Assembly (NCBI RefSeq): GCF_003254395.2
Contig: NC_037646.1
Span: 4,294,381-4,358,380 of the forward strand
DNA from: Apis mellifera
Taxonomy: Eukaryota; Arthropoda; Insecta; Hymenoptera; Apidae
DNA length: 64,000 nt
Direction: 5' to 3'
Part shown: in pieces, positions 36,172-50,080 of the stretch
Numbering within the stretch: position 1 is the stretch's first letter
How the letters are laid out: every line of letters starts with the position of its first letter
Notes under the pieces: generated by a model
Database searches by the model: none
Seen by the model: only the letters and a program-made list of their open reading frames with translations
What the model was told of the DNA's origin: nothing
Translations under genes and position numbers: made by a program

Positions 36172-36987
36172 GTCCCGTATAATGGGCAAATTATAATGAA
36201 TATTGTAATGTTGCATTGACGTAAATGGAATATAAACAAACTTTATATTGCAGATATCGAAATTTATTTCGGATATATAATAATATGTGTAACGTTTACA
36301 AAATAGAATTAAATATAAAATTTATACGCCCGGTGAGAATATTTGTATTTTGTTTATTGATATATTCAAGATCAAAAATCATAGGATAATCGTATTTGTT
36401 TATGAAAAATATTTATGAATACTTGATTTATAATTATTGATAAAAGATACAAAGGAATGATATTTCATAGAAAGGAAATAAATAGATATCTATCCGAAGT
36501 GATAAAGAAATAAATTCTAATTGAAAAATTAATATTTTCAATGTTATCAAACAATTTTTATTAGAATTAATCCTTTCTTTTCTTAATTTAGAAAATAATC
36601 TTCAAGTTATGAATCTTTTCTTCAAATGCCAAACACATATGAGGTGTATAATTAATATATTTTCTGCTTAATTTTGGCTAACGAAATTTTCGTCCCCTTT
36701 TTCTTAAATTATATAATTAATTTGGGACACGAATATGTATTGTACGAAGTTCACAAAAATGATTCGCTACACTAAAAATACTACGACTAAAAATGAATTT
36801 CAACGAAATCAATAAATTGATCTTATTCATTCTATTCACGTGCGTGAAATAAATCCGATATGCGTGTGCGTAAGCAGTTAGAGAAACAAAATACAGATTG
36901 CAAAAAAAAAAAAAAAAAGAAAAAAGATTCTCTGCAAAGGCTTTGAAATTCGTCAAAATTTTTTGAAATTTCATTTTCCGACATGCG

Positions 36988-36991
<4 letters not shown>

Positions 36992-37030
<39 letters not shown>
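36992..37030. repeat. (AG)19 microsatellite
   Basis: A perfect 39-base run on the + strand. GA repeats are known binding sites of the GAGA factor (Trl) and CLAMP in insects, so a chromatin role is possible. A hypervariable neutral repeat is the default reading. Confidence 0.95.
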
Positions 37031-37032
<2 letters not shown>

Positions 37033-38640
37033 CACTTAAACATCCAAAAATGAGCATTTTTCGAGCATGTTCGAAAAAAAGAAAAGTGAAATTTTCGTAT
37101 TACCGAGATAAACTTGATTTTTGAACGATGCTTGTAGCGGATTTAACGGCATACGATACTTTTTTAGACATTTTTCCGCTTTTTGAACATTTGGAACACG
37201 GTCCAACCAACGCAATGAACAAGAATTTTTATCTCTGCGGAAAGTGAAATGTGTATTTTAATTTTTACACGCAAATTATTTGGAATTACATTTTACATTT
37301 ACGATTTTATGATTTTTAAAAAAAATAATCGTGCAATTTTAGATCATTTTATTCAAACTGTTTCATATTTGTAAGGGATTGTAATTCCTCTAAATCTATA
37401 GAGATCAATAGGAAAAGTAGTTAAATGGTTGAATTGATCAAGGCCAATATCAAGTTATGAAAAGAAGAGATGGCTATTCATAAGAAGATGGTAATTGAAT
37501 TAAAGTTGTGCTTTGAAAAGATCGACACGAATTGAATTAGATAATAGAAAATTAGAGTGAACTATATGCGTGAAAGAAATCGTATCGAGAAATTTATTTT
37601 AACTATTTATTAAATGATATAAATTTCGAAAGAGTAATCAAAATTATAATACATTCTTAAAGTTTCAATCATAAAATAAATTTAATTTTCCGAAATGGAA
37701 TTAAAAAGATAGTTGATGCATTAAAATCTGATATTTCAACCTTCCTTGCAATAAAAAAAAAAAAAACAACAATCCTTTTTCTTCTTCCACATGAAATAAC
37801 GAAGAATCAAAATCATATAGAAGGGAATCCATTTGTATGAGGAAAGAAACGAACCAGTAACCCTTTGATCTGTGAAATATGAAACGAAGCCTTGATAATA
37901 ACCTTTGTATTAACTGATGAGAGGAGAGATCTAAACGAAATTTCGTTTCTCTGACCACACAACGGATAAAATAAAAAATAAATTGCATTCGAGGAGAAGG
38001 ATGAACAGTCGATTGAAGATAAGCTCCTTTTTTATGCATGGAATTTCACTTAAAAAGCAAAGAAAGATAAAAGAAATTTCACAATTTTCACAAAATATAT
38101 ATATAAATAAAATATACAATAATAAAAAAAGATTTTATACGAGTATCCAATTTTAGAAAGGGATTTAATAATGAAATTTATAATTCCATAGAATTTATAT
38201 TTATTATTGAGATCAGAGTTGAACTTGAAACGATTCGTTTCAAAGTAGAAGAAGCAACATAGTTAATAACGACAGCATGACTCGGTAGCTAAATAGAAGC
38301 AAAGGGACCAATAATTAGCTCACTAACAACTTCCATCCACTCCTTTCACAAATTATTCTGACAACTCTGATGATAATCTTCAAAGTTTAATGTACACCGC
38401 GTAAAGTATAATCTACGTTCGAAAATGACGGCGAAATTCATAGCTAGGAAACTATGAGCAATAAAATGTTCCTTCTCATCCAATGAAATCCAATTTCCTT
38501 TTTGGAAAAAGAAAAATTTATAAAATACCGTTTCGAATCCGAATAAATTCGTTGATTAATTCGTCATGCACGGATTTTTTTTTTTGCAACAATCTAAATC
38601 TATCTCTCTGAGAAAACACGGTTTGACGTATAATTGGCTT

Positions 38641-41480
38641 TGCATTGAAAGTGGATAACAAAGTGTATAGGGGAACAAAAGCGGGAGCAGCCATCAATAA
38701 GCCAGCGACGTTTTCGCCAGATGCTCTTCTCGCGCCTCCGAATGGTATCGAATATGTATGATTCGGGTGGGAATGCGGCCTAATCTCGTCACAGGCTTCC
38801 TCGATTTATACCCTCATCCGTCTGAAATGGAGTTCGCTTTAAAAAAGCCGAGCTTAACCAAAACTTTTCTCTCCCCCCGGCAGGATCTCAAAAATTCTAT
38901 ATGCGAATTTATGCTTGCGCGAATATATACAAAGAGCGAAGTGAAGTTCTCTCTTCTGGCAAGTAAATTTCGCGAGAGAGAGGAAAATTTTTAAATTGAA
39001 AAATGCGATAAACGGCAAGGAGCAGGATAATTGTTGTGTAATGCGATATGTTGGCGGGAATGCGAGTTTTTTTTGAAAATGAGAATTTTGGAAAAAAGGA
39101 AACGTGAGAATGAAGATATGATAGACGCGCGTGACGATGAGATAAACTTATAAATTATATTACGAGAAGCGAGCGAAAGCTCGAACATTTCGGAATATGG
39201 GAAGGCGGTCCACATAGTTGAAATACCCTTCGATCATGATATATCATTCTCATGAATATTTGAAACAGGAATGAACGTGTATGAAATTAAATTTTATTTA
39301 TTACTTTTAATCATTTTTGAATTTCAAAGCATATAGAATCAATTTATACACGTTCCGTTTATTCGTTAAATCGATAGAAGAGAAATAATCACGAATAGAT
39401 TAATTTTTAAGATTGATTTGTAATAATTCTTACTTTGATACTTCAATTAAATGAGAAACGATTAACAGGAGATTCTATCTATCTGTCTATAAAAAAACGA
39501 CCATCCCTTATAATCCTCCGTACGTACGTGTATGTATCTCTTAAAGTAATAGAATCTACTTCTACAAAAGACGAATCTACTTCGAAAACGATCACACAGG
39601 AACTCTCTCTATCGTCTATCCAAACGAATTTCCCGTAGAATCAACAGCCACGGGGTTATTGAGGTAGATCACCGCGTACACCGGTTCAAAATTGGTTCGG
39701 ATGGGGATTGCACGTAACTATCTAAAACAGGATTGGATACGCCTTAGATATTCATAGCTGTTTAACAAGAAAATAATATTTTCTTATAAAAAAGAATATC
39801 CTGAAAACTATTTCTTTTTTTTTCATTTATTATAAATATCCACATAAATTCGAACCTTTCATTTTGAACGTTCATACTCGTTCTCAAAATGTATATATAT
39901 AAAACTGCATAACTATTCACCAAAAATCTAATCACCAAAAATAAAAAACTGCCTCTACTTTAAATATTCATTTTTATAAATGAAAACAATGAAATCTGTT
40001 CACTACGTTCGGCGAATTCGATCCTTCTTCGATCGGGTTTGCAGAAATTCTTGAAACGAAAAACTCTTCCTCCCACGACAAATTGCAGTATGCGAAAAAA
40101 ATCCAGAAAACGAAAACGTATCTCTGGCTCTCCTCCATTGATCGCTATCCTAACACACGACGATTCCACTTCGGGGAAAATACTCTGTCGGATTTAATTA
40201 ATCAACCGGGAAGACCGAGATCTTCCTCCATCGTCTTCTTACTTCTTTGCCGCCGGTGATCGTTACCAGATTTCCCTGGTCCCCGTGTACACATCCTCCC
40301 CTTTTCAACCGAACGTTGCATCCAGAAATTCCAGGATGAATCGCGCCAGGATGTGATCGAGGAAAGGGAGGGGAGGGGGAGAGATAGAGAAAAAAGATAA
40401 GGATTGGAAATTGAAGGAGCGGAGAAGGATTTTTCTTGGAAGCGAGGGAATCGGCTCATTGATCACCTGTCGCCCATCCTCGATGCTCCTCCACGAGTTC
40501 AATCGGAACTCGATTGAATGCATAATTGTACGTAGCTAGGTAAATATGGGGATGAAGAGTGATTGCAATAAATTTCGCGGACGACGTTCCCCGCGTATTA
40601 CGATAATTCCTCTTCAAGCTGCGCAGAGAGATTGGAGAATTTTTCGGAGTGTTTTCACAGGAACGTGTGATTTCTTTCCTATTTTTTCTTTTTTTTTTTT
40701 TTTTGTTATATCTCGTGTTGGCACAGGTTGGAAAGTAACACGATTTAGATAAGAATATGTTGTTAATTAAGATAGGATGAATATTCATGAAAGATTTGGA
40801 GAAGGAATAAAAGAGAAACGAGGAAATTAATTTGATGTAAAGAAGCTACGTACGATTATATTGGACATGTAGTTATAAATAATTCATTGGAAATTGCAAG
40901 TATAATGTAAGTAAAACACGTTGTAACAACGATTCCAAATCGTAAACGCGATTTTTGCAAAGCATTGGAGTATAAATTCGATTAAATTCGCCGTGAAAGA
41001 ATTATTTAGAATACGTTGCCCGTAAATTTCAACGAATACCGATAGAAACATTTGTTAATTACCCGATTGAGCTCAGACGATCCGTTTCCTGAATAACCAC
41101 CCCCGCCCTACTCCATTTGTGTAATCATAAATAACTCTTAATGGGCTGAACAAAAGAACAAACTTGACTACCACCAATTTAACGTGTTCAACACTCGCAT
41201 TGACAGAAATCGTTGCTTCGTTTCGGCCAGTAACAGAATCCATATACAGAATAACTGAATATCTAATTATTAGAAAATTGAGAATAATTTTGTCATCGTA
41301 GATTCTCTTTTTAATAAACATTCGAGAAACACGATCCATCCGAATACGATACGAAATTTATTTATAAACGCAATTCACGGGGAATTCACGTGTATTTATC
41401 TTAACTTAAAATGACATAATTACAAACCGGATCATTTTATTAATTCCCATAATACGGGGGATACGAAAACAATTTCTCTC
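38641..41480. other. Mixed-composition stretch
   Basis: CpG-rich at about 38641-38960 and 40000-40700, AT-rich elsewhere. A purine-rich G-run segment lies at 40362-40382. A donor-like AG|GTAAAT follows 40539 on the + strand, and CAG|GTGATC lies on the - strand near 40465, neither with a convincing partner. Open frames up to 110 codons overlap on both strands without recognisable domains. Confidence 0.4.
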
Positions 41481-42109
41481 GTAATTACTAATAATAACGG
41501 TTTTATTAATGGCCATTGGTCAACAACGCGAGCCATTCCGGCCATCTATTATGAATACTAATAGGCAATTCGCATTTTATCGTTACAGCAGCAACGGTAA
41601 ATATTCCGTTTGCGATGCAATAATTCGGACGTCAAGCGTGGACGTAAATGAATCGTTGAGTGACGTGAAATAAAAATCGAACGCATCAAAATCGCATGGG
41701 CGAGCGGAACCCACGCTAATGAGGGTTGGAAAAACGTTGCTGCGGTTCGTTCTTTGGGAAAACAGGCATCACTTGGTCGACATGTATATTTCCATTCCAT
41801 TGTCGTGATGCAATTTTTATTTCATTTCGCTCAAAAGGGAATAAAGGCTTTGAGTTTAATACAATTTTCAATATCCCTCTTTAGGGGGGGAGGAGAGAAA
41901 GGGGGTGGTAGGCAGGTATGCCATGTGTATTTTCCTTTGAAGTGTTCTTTAATAAAAAGGTGCATGAGCTTTGGTACAAGTATTGTCTTATGCATAATTG
42001 AATTATATTTCCCTCCCTTCCTTCTACTTAAACAGATATTTCATATTTCTGCCGGACATTTTATTTTTTTAAAGATTACTTTTCGCGATAAAATATTAAA
42101 TTTCGCTCT

Positions 42110-42166
<57 letters not shown>

Positions 42167-42900
42167 TTATTTCCCTTTGTCAAAGAAGCGCTGCGTGACA
42201 TGCTTGACCTAGATTTTAATGGGAGTCTGAAGGTTTTAAAGCGTATAAAAATAAAGTAATCTTCTTTTATGCGGGTATGGTACTGTGGTAATTCAAATTA
42301 AAAAAGTGAAATTATTCTTCGTAATTTTATTATTATTATCATTTTTTTCTTCTTTTTTTAACGTTTCGTAGCGAAGGCTTTTTAAAAACACAGAGCGCTT
42401 TAGAGAATATAAACATTATTTCTGGTAATATTCTCGTCTCGAACAATCCTCCTTTCTATGTGTTATTAATTTAGGGAACAAATTAAACAATGTTTACGTA
42501 ATATCAATTATAATCGGTAATAATTCAACGCTGACAATTAAACAACCATTTAAAGTTCCATTTATTTGGAAAATCTGTTCTTCTTGCTCGTTCCATCGTG
42601 TGAATTAGCACGCGTGCAATTAAAACTCTGTTTCAATTCGAGACGAGAAAATAACATTAAGATTACGTTTGAATTTACGCATTTGACAAAGGGAGAGGCG
42701 AGCGAATGGCGTATAGAGAGGAAAAAAAAAAAGAAAAAAAGAAAAAAGAACGAATCTTTACTTTCGCATGCTAAAAAATTAAATAACGGAAAAACTGATT
42801 TATCCACGGAGCAAATTCATTCCCTTCCCAGTTTATAATTTCATTATTTCCCCTTTAATTTTTTATCACTGGAAATTGGAAAATTATATTTTGCAGTGTA
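41481..42900. other. CpG-rich block, (CT)n tract, then AT-rich DNA
   Basis: The part at 41481-41780 is balanced and non-repetitive, with homeodomain-like words (TTATTAATGGCC, TTTTATCGTTAC), and may be conserved non-coding DNA. The long + strand frame at 41754-42212 ends by translating the (CT)n tract as Leu-Ser repeats and is not a gene. The rest is AT-rich. Confidence 0.4.
42115..42160. repeat. (CT)23 microsatellite
   Basis: A perfect 46-base run, the longest simple repeat in the window. It is in the opposite strand orientation to the (AG)n tract 5 kb upstream. Confidence 0.97.
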
Positions 42901-44230
42901 CGCGTATTCAGTTTTACCGCTTCGTTGAAGCCCTTTAAAAATAATTAATGCAGCGCGAAATCATCGAGGGCAACGATTTAAACGATTAACAGCCGAACCA
43001 AGTGGCCGATAAATTTACGATAAAATAATAACGATAATAAAAAACAAATCAATTTTCACCTCTTTCAAATTTCGAATGAATCGAATAGAAAAAAAAAAGA
43101 AAAATGGCGATTCTCCTCGTGCAGGAGGGGAACACGAAACGCTTGCAAACGATCTGAAGCAGGTCGTAAAAGTTTAACGGTGGACGGTGGCGTACCAGAG
43201 TGGCGAAATATTTAATTAGAAGCGTGCGTAAACCACCTCGTCAAGTGGCTGACCGTAAAAGCCCCTCTGAGAACAAATTCATACCGATGAAAAGGAGGGA
43301 GGGGTAGCACTCTCGATACAAGTGGCGATGCAAGGATATCCGTTTATCCGTTGCAAAGGAGGCGAACAGGCAAACGAAATGTTGGCCCATTCGATTGCCA
43401 TCATCGTGGCCGCACGTTGTAACCTGCTGCTTTGTGTGCGTGCGAAACATATACACGCTCTTTTACGCTTCATCTCGCATTACTCACAGCCCTATCCTCC
43501 TGTGTATGGCCCATGAACCGAGCCATCTACGTTCAAAACGTATGCACGTATATGTGCATTGGATAAAGGTAACCGAGGAGAGAGACAGTTCACGAGGGTA
43601 AAATAAAGAGGGTGAAAAGGAATTATTAATAAAGGGTGTACCACCCTTGTCTGAGCGGAATCTCTTTTGCTCGGTTCTCTTTCGGCTATCTTCGAAATTT
43701 ACCGCTAACAATTATTAATTTATCTATCTTGGTGAATTAGGTATTTCATGGATATGAGCTTCTTTGGATAAAATGGGGTATGGGATGAAACGATATTAAG
43801 TTGTTAATAATCGAACACGGTCATAAGAAAATCGAACTTTTGTTGAATTTTAATCGATGAAGCTTGTTACTACTTCACGATTTGTGGATCCAAATATATA
43901 AGAATAATTCATCATATCCTTGCTGTCAAATATCAAGCATCTGCGGAAAAGAAAGAAGAGATATCTCGTCCTCCAATTATTCTTGATTAATACAAGTTTG
44001 CATTAACTCAGAAATGATTAAAGTTTCGTGCATACAAGTTAAGGAACAAAAGACTTTAAAAACTTGCCGAGTTTAAGAAGATATAATTTAACCTACAAAA
44101 CCTACGAATTATTATTGTAAATTACAAACAAGTTGCAATATATTCATCCAATTATTCGAAATATATAAAATCAATTATCCAGATGAAATGGAATAGAGAT
44201 AGATTGAATCCTAGAGAAATTATACGATCG
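42901..44230. other. CpG-rich block followed by AT-rich DNA
   Basis: CpG-rich and non-repetitive to about 43700, AT-rich after that. Four short overlapping frames (60-75 codons) at 43241-43711 lie on both strands and look compositional. A donor-like AAG|GTAACC lies at about 43569 without a partner. Confidence 0.4.
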
Positions 44231-44970
44231 TTGCTCAATTTCGTTCGATTCGATATTCTCGAAATCGAGAACCCCTGCATAAATGTGTCACACCCTCCCT
44301 CCCCCTCGCAGGTTAATACCCGCTTGTGAGACAGCCAGCGCTTAGCGAACTGGCGTCAGTAGGCGCCGCAACGTATCCGCCAGAATATGAAAGAGTAATT
44401 AGCAGCAGCAGACAGGCCGTAACGGGTGCAAAAGGCTCGTTAACGAACGATCGAAATTTCGAGCGTTGCCTTGAGCCTCGCAATAACGCCTTGCGAGGCT
44501 AATCCATCGAGAATTCCCTCCTCCTCGCCTCCGTGATCGATCTCGAGTCGCCATGCTGCAGGACGATAACTCCTGTAATTATTGTTACTTGCTCGAAACT
44601 CGGCACCGGATGCAGTATAATGCAGATGCAATTAGCGCCCCTGATTTGTCGCCACCTTCCATCCATGGTTTTCGGCTTCTCCATCCTTCCTATCCGCCAT
44701 TTTACCATCGCTATATAACCAAAATTCCGAGTTTAACGAGACACCGAGGTGAATATACTTACGCGCCGCGGGTCCGGGTTTGCTTCTTCCGGGGTGCAAA
44801 CAGTGTTACGTGGAGCGGCTTCTTAGGGGATCGTGTGATGACAAGCAGCGTTCTAAACTCCGTGCCCTCAAATCGCATTACGAGCCGAGAATCGCTGCGG
44901 AGAATCGAGAGGTTGGGAAGTTTTTCACGCGAGTCTGATCGAAATATTCTCATAGAGAAGTAATAGCGCG
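44231..44970. other. CpG-rich island with a perfect GC hairpin
   Basis: CpG-rich and largely free of simple repeats; a C-rich CCC-T-CCC-T-CCCCC segment lies near 44293-44305. The hairpin at 44474-44500 stands out. A 136-codon + strand frame (44553-44963) has a mixed, not low-complexity, composition, but no domain is recognised and shorter frames overlap it on the other strand. It is the open frame I would test first for conservation, at low confidence. Confidence 0.4.
44474..44500. repeat. 10-bp perfect GC-rich hairpin
   Basis: AGCCTCGCAA (44474-44483) pairs perfectly with TTGCGAGGCT (44491-44500) around TAACGCC. Skipping one bulged G at 44473, the stem extends by two more pairs (TT with AA at 44501-44502). 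Confidence 0.9.
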
Positions 44971-46650
44971 TTTAGAAATTATGGTACTTTCGATAAAATA
45001 TAAAAATCGTTCGAATCTGCTTCAAAGAGAATTGAGAGAGCATAGAGGCTTTTATTAATTTTGTTATATATGACGATTATATCTGATGATTAATTTAAAT
45101 TGAAATATACTAATAATGGATATTCATAAGAAGAAAATCGAGGAACACTGTTGAATACGATGAATTATGTGATGAAGACGAGATAAAAGAGTGCTCCGTG
45201 AAATTTGAAGTAACAGCCTCGAAGTTTCATTATTTCACTTTTACTTACTGGCAGATTAAGTATCCTGTAAACCTGTTTTTTACTTACGCAGGATGTTAAA
45301 AGACAAGATATAAAGTCTTGAAGAGTTTATAACACTCGTAAAAAGAGTACAAAGAATATGTGATCCATATAGTTTCTAAAGTGAACGCTTTTTCGACGTG
45401 AAATGTAATTTTATGTCCCTTTGTAAAGACGTAAAGTTTGATTTGCTTGTGACCATAATAAATAACATCATTTATACACAAGAAAAAAAAAGAAAAAAAG
45501 AAGAAGAAAACAAGTGTCAAAAAGTAGTTATCTATTTTCCGCAATTACGAAGTTTTAAAAAGAATCATAAAAAGAACAGTAACAAATATAAAAGAATGAC
45601 CGATTCGAGAAATATTATATATATATCGAGAATTCCGCTTTCAAGAAAAACACTAGATGGACACTCTGTCCATAAAAGAAATAGAATACCAGTGGTAATA
45701 ACGAAACAAGTCCTTTCAACGGTTAAAAGAAACATTCCTCTGAAGAAATGTGAAAGAAGATACAAATATGAACGAGTAGAACAACTGTAAACAAGTATCT
45801 ACTTGAATTTCGAACTTCTTATACTTGGAGAAGGCGCAATTGAATCGTGGAAAAATAATTATCAGCTTCTCATCTTTATTTCCATCCCATTTTGTTATTC
45901 ATTTGTTTTCGATTATGAACCACGAACGAGGCTGACAATTTCCCAGACATTATAAGTATAGCGTGATGCGTCAAAACTAAATTACCCCCATCATACTTTA
46001 CTATGATAGATTCATCGTTCGAGCAACTAGTTACGTAAGCACGAAAAAAAAAAAAAAAAAATGGATTTTCCGTGTGTGCACGATCTATCCTAATCGGAGG
46101 GTACAACGGAAGTGATAAAGCACAGGTTGTGACGGATATCGGAAAATAATTATTGCGGCCAATGCTAGAAAATGAAAAATCGATACTACGGTTATAAGTG
46201 GTACTATTTGTTTTCCTTTCAGGACCGCTTAATCAAGAATAATAGTTAAATTAAACTACTCCGCGAAATTTAATGGATTTTGTTCATTAACAAAGAACGA
46301 ATCTGACGAAGAAAGAACACGAGTAGTTTGAAAATTCCTTCCGGATTTTAGATGTATAATATTGCGAGACGATTGTACGATACCGATTTTCTGAAATAAT
46401 TCGAGTTAAGAATAAAAATAACGTTAGATGTCACTGCTCTGAAAAATTCAAATTTCTATTTAAAATCCTATTTTGAAAATTAACTTCCTAACTTCTTAAA
46501 TTAACTAATTCAAAAACTGCGAGTACGTAATTTACATCATGTACATACGTGTTTCTCAACCTAAGGTAACTCCTTTCTAAAAAATTAAGAGAAGAACATG
46601 AACACTCGTCAAAAACTCTCAACATTTTCTTTCACGTCCACGTCCAGTAA
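44971..46650. other. AT-rich stretch with tandem acceptor-like sites
   Basis: AT-rich. Two pyrimidine-rich acceptor-like sequences lie close together, ending in CAG at about 45254 and 45291. Each also contains the - strand donor word GTAAGTAAAA. A 130-codon + strand frame follows (45398-45790), Lys/Arg-rich and partly from an A-rich tract. A stop separates it from the acceptors. An A18 run lies at 46044-46061. Confidence 0.4.
46044..46061. repeat. A18 homopolymer
   Basis: A perfect poly-A run without an associated element. Confidence 0.9.
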
Positions 46651-49060
46651 CGTGCTTTTAAAATCCAATCGACGTTTATCTTAAAATCCAAATATTTGTC
46701 TGCGTGCATAATCAAATGTTATGATCGAACAGAATTTCCTTCCTTCCTTTTCAATTCGACAGAGATCGTTGTATAACGCGAAATAGTTCATCGATGCACC
46801 GAAGGCAAAAGTAATTGCGATTTTATATAAATTTCTTGCCCCGAGAGCGGAGAACAAAGAGCGGAATGGGGAGGGAGAAAAATGGAATGGCCGGCTGCTC
46901 GTATTGCAATATTCGCTTGTTGCTACGCGATTCAAACCGTGGGGCACGTGGTTTTCGGGCGGAACATTGCCACGGAATTTAAATATAGCCGTGCAATTAT
47001 ATTAGGCATTTTCGAAAGTAAGAGGCGGGGAGGGAGAAACGCGAATGAAATAATGATGAGCCGGGGTTAATTGGGGCTCTCCTCTTGCCCGGATACGAGC
47101 ATGAATCCGGTCAAAAGCCTCGCCTCCAATTAAACGCCGGCAAATTGAAGATGAACAAAATATTCGTTCTAACGTTTCAAACGCTGATTTTTCAAATTCC
47201 ATTTCCATTCCGGGTCTTTGACACTTGTATACAAATATCTATCGCTCGTTCGAGCATAATACATCCTTCCTTTTTACCTTTTATGAGCGCGTATTTACAC
47301 GTTGTCACGCGTTATGTACATCCGATTCGAACGAAATTTCGTTTCGATATAAATAACGATCAAAGCAACCCGTTGAAAAACGACGATTTAAAAATTTTTT
47401 CCTCCAAAATTTCGATACCCTGCAATAGATATCGATGTATCGATTCATTTCCGCTCTCGGGATCGGATTAACCGAAATTCGAGATTTCGAAAAAAAAGCT
47501 GCTCGTGAAAAACCATACCGGAAACACGATCGATTTCATCGATAAAAATTGAAACACCTGGTTAATCTCGCCTTTTGGATAATCTTAATATCGCCTATTT
47601 TTTCCGCTCCACAACCTTCCTGAATTTTTTCCGCCCCGATCTAAGAAATTTACGACCGTCATAAGCGCACCTGGTCCCGTATCAATCGCGCGAGGAAGAA
47701 TCGATGGGAAACGAGGAGGAGGAGGAAGGGCGGGATGCACCGCGTGGCAATTACTCGCGTCGTGGAAGAATTTTTACGCGGGGAGTGGAGGCCAGGGTTG
47801 ACGAGATGAATTTTTCTAAAAAAAGGGGGGCGGCTGGTCCACAAATCGCGACGACGTATTTATGGCGACGCGTTAAGATCGTCGTCGGTGCCCCAATTTT
47901 AAGGTGCCCGCCTGAGATTTTAGTTTTAAGGTGATTGACGAGAGACGATTTATAATGATCGATATACAGAAAGAGGGAGACCTTTGTTCCCTCGTTTCTT
48001 CTTCCAATTAAAAAGTGGAATCGACTAATATCGAGAATATTAATCTTGGCTGGTTAAAAATTACATTGCGAAAGATTCAGTTTGATAAAACAATTTTCTG
48101 TTGCTGCGATGAATCCTCACAAATCGCTATGCTACACTATATGTCCTTGTTCCAAGTCATCCTATATGCAGTCATCCATAATTTCGTAGCATTGTTCTTC
48201 TTATTCAAGAAGCTTTCTGTGCCTGCAAATGAGCGATTCTCTCGAATGAATTCTATCATTTGTTTCCACATTTTATCAACCGCCTCGATTCGAAGATAGC
48301 GGATGGAATAAAATTGGAATTGGCTCTCCAATAATTGCCATTGAACAATTTCCACGATCGTGAATCCACGATACGATACGCAATACGTGAATTCATCATC
48401 GTTCACAAATCACACAAAAAAAGAAAGAAAGGATTTGAATTTTCGAATCTGCTTACAGCTGTACTACTTGATTCCCGACGAATGAATCGAGGTGAGGGAA
48501 AAAATAGAGGAAATCGGAATCGACTCGTGCCGAGGAAAACTTCGTTTCTACATTGTTAAATATACCGGTCGGTAAGATTCGGTAAGCCGAAGCGAAACGA
48601 GCAGCTCGAGGTGTTTGTAGAGCAAAATGTTACCGCAAAACTTTCCTGTCGCTCGAAAAACCGATAAAATATTCAGGCTGGCTAACAATAAAGCAAACTC
48701 GTCTCGAGGATTCAGTATTTGAATGCCGCCTCGACTATGACCTAGTGCCTTGAGCCTTTCGTTCCAACCACGGTTAGCACTACGGGCTGTGATTCAGAAA
48801 GGGCCTCAAGGGCTTCGAAACATATGTCACGGGTGCTCGAGAACAAAGGGAATGGTGCACGTGGAAAGAGCGTACGTTCCTCGCGTCTTTTAGCGGTTCA
48901 ACGATCGTTCTTCGTGCGCTCGATATATTCTCTCTCTCTTTCCTGTTGTTTTGTTTTCTAGACAAACTTCATTATTCTTTATAAATATGGCCACGTGTGC
49001 GGGAAAACGCGAGACTGACATCGAGCTTTGACAAATTGAATCGCGCAGATGGTCCTCCAC
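46651..49060. other. CpG-rich stretch, no gene recognised
   Basis: Balanced to CpG-rich, mostly non-repetitive, with a less GC-rich part at 48000-48480. Two donor-like words (GTAAGA, GTAAGC) lie at about 48571 and 48582. Open frames up to 128 codons (47085-47471) overlap frames on the other strand and have no recognisable domain. Confidence 0.4.
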
Positions 49061-50080
49061 AGAATGTTTCTTCCTATAATTTTGAGAATCTTTTTTTTTT
49101 TTAGAACGAATGGTACGTGTGAAAAAAATGATCTCAATGGTATTTCAAAGCGGATGTGTGAAATGGGAAACGTGACGAATAGGAATCGATCAGGAAGATT
49201 GAAGCTATTGCGAATTATTAATCGAGTTTTAATGTCACGTTACATCAGAATTTGATGTAAATTATTTAAAAGATTTGTTATAGATAGATTATATTTTATA
49301 TCTCGATTTTAAATTATGTATCTTGAATTAAGTATCTAAATTATGTTTATGTAATTCAAATCTATTCATATTACGGTATATATTGATATCAATTATGATT
49401 ATAAGATTTTAGAAAAAAATTTTACAATTTTAAAGTATCATAATAAATCGTTGACTAATTATACAAAGAGTTATGTAAAGTATTTATAATCTGTAGATAA
49501 AATCGTCAAAACAATTTACGTTCCAATCCAGAATACGAGCACTATTCGAAAACTAGTTCCAAAGTAAAACTTGAACCGTGAGGGGAAAAGAAACCGCAGA
49601 GAGAAAGAAAATTGAAAGAAACCAGAATTACTTTTCAATTTATTTTCAATTAACTTCTTTCCAATTCCATTTTCAAAGTTTCACATTAAAACTGTCTCTC
49701 TCTCTCAAAGAACCGTCTCTCAAAATTATCAATTGTCAAATTCATTAGAACAAGCGTAATAAAGTTTTGAAAAGAAAAGGAAAAAAACTTGTAATTAAAT
49801 TTGTAAAACGAAAGATCAAAGGAGTTTCGATAAAAAGTGAAATCGTTTGTAGCTCGTAAAACAAAGAAAAAAAAAAAAGAATCATTTCCATAGTCACTCG
49901 AGAATCTTTTCTCTTTTTATCAATTGATTAAAAACAAGCAAACAAATAATGTATTAACGAGGAAAGAAGAGATGAAATTTATCAATAATTTTCGAATTGA
50001 AACAACATTTAATCGCGCGAAACAAATATCTATTATGTCGCATGTTGGAATTACGAAATAAATAGTGCGCGAATACTCGC
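49061..50080. other. AT-rich stretch
   Basis: AT-rich with A runs and short CT runs near 49700. No coding, RNA or transposon signal. Confidence 0.5.

Larger units (their letters stand above)
36072..38640. other. AT-rich stretch downstream of the promoter candidate
   Basis: AT-rich. It contains the palindrome ATTATGCGCATAAT (36158-36171), an imperfect hairpin near 36255-36277, an A17 run at 36902-36918 and the (AG)n tract. No open frame beyond 112 codons occurs, and none is recognisable. If the promoter is real, its transcript would run through this interval. Confidence 0.45.

Noticed and set aside
41754..42212. 152-codon plus-strand frame
   Set aside because: Its end is a translated (CT)n microsatellite (Leu-Ser repeats), and the rest shows no domain.
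45240..45295. Two tandem acceptor-like sites that also hold minus-strand GTAAGTAAAA donors
   Set aside because: Neither orientation has a partner site with an open frame or plausible exon. The words occur at chance frequency in AT-rich DNA.
45398..45790. 130-codon plus-strand frame
   Set aside because: Length is near the chance limit for the window. It is Lys/Arg-rich, part of it translates an A-rich tract, and a stop separates it from the upstream acceptor-like sites.
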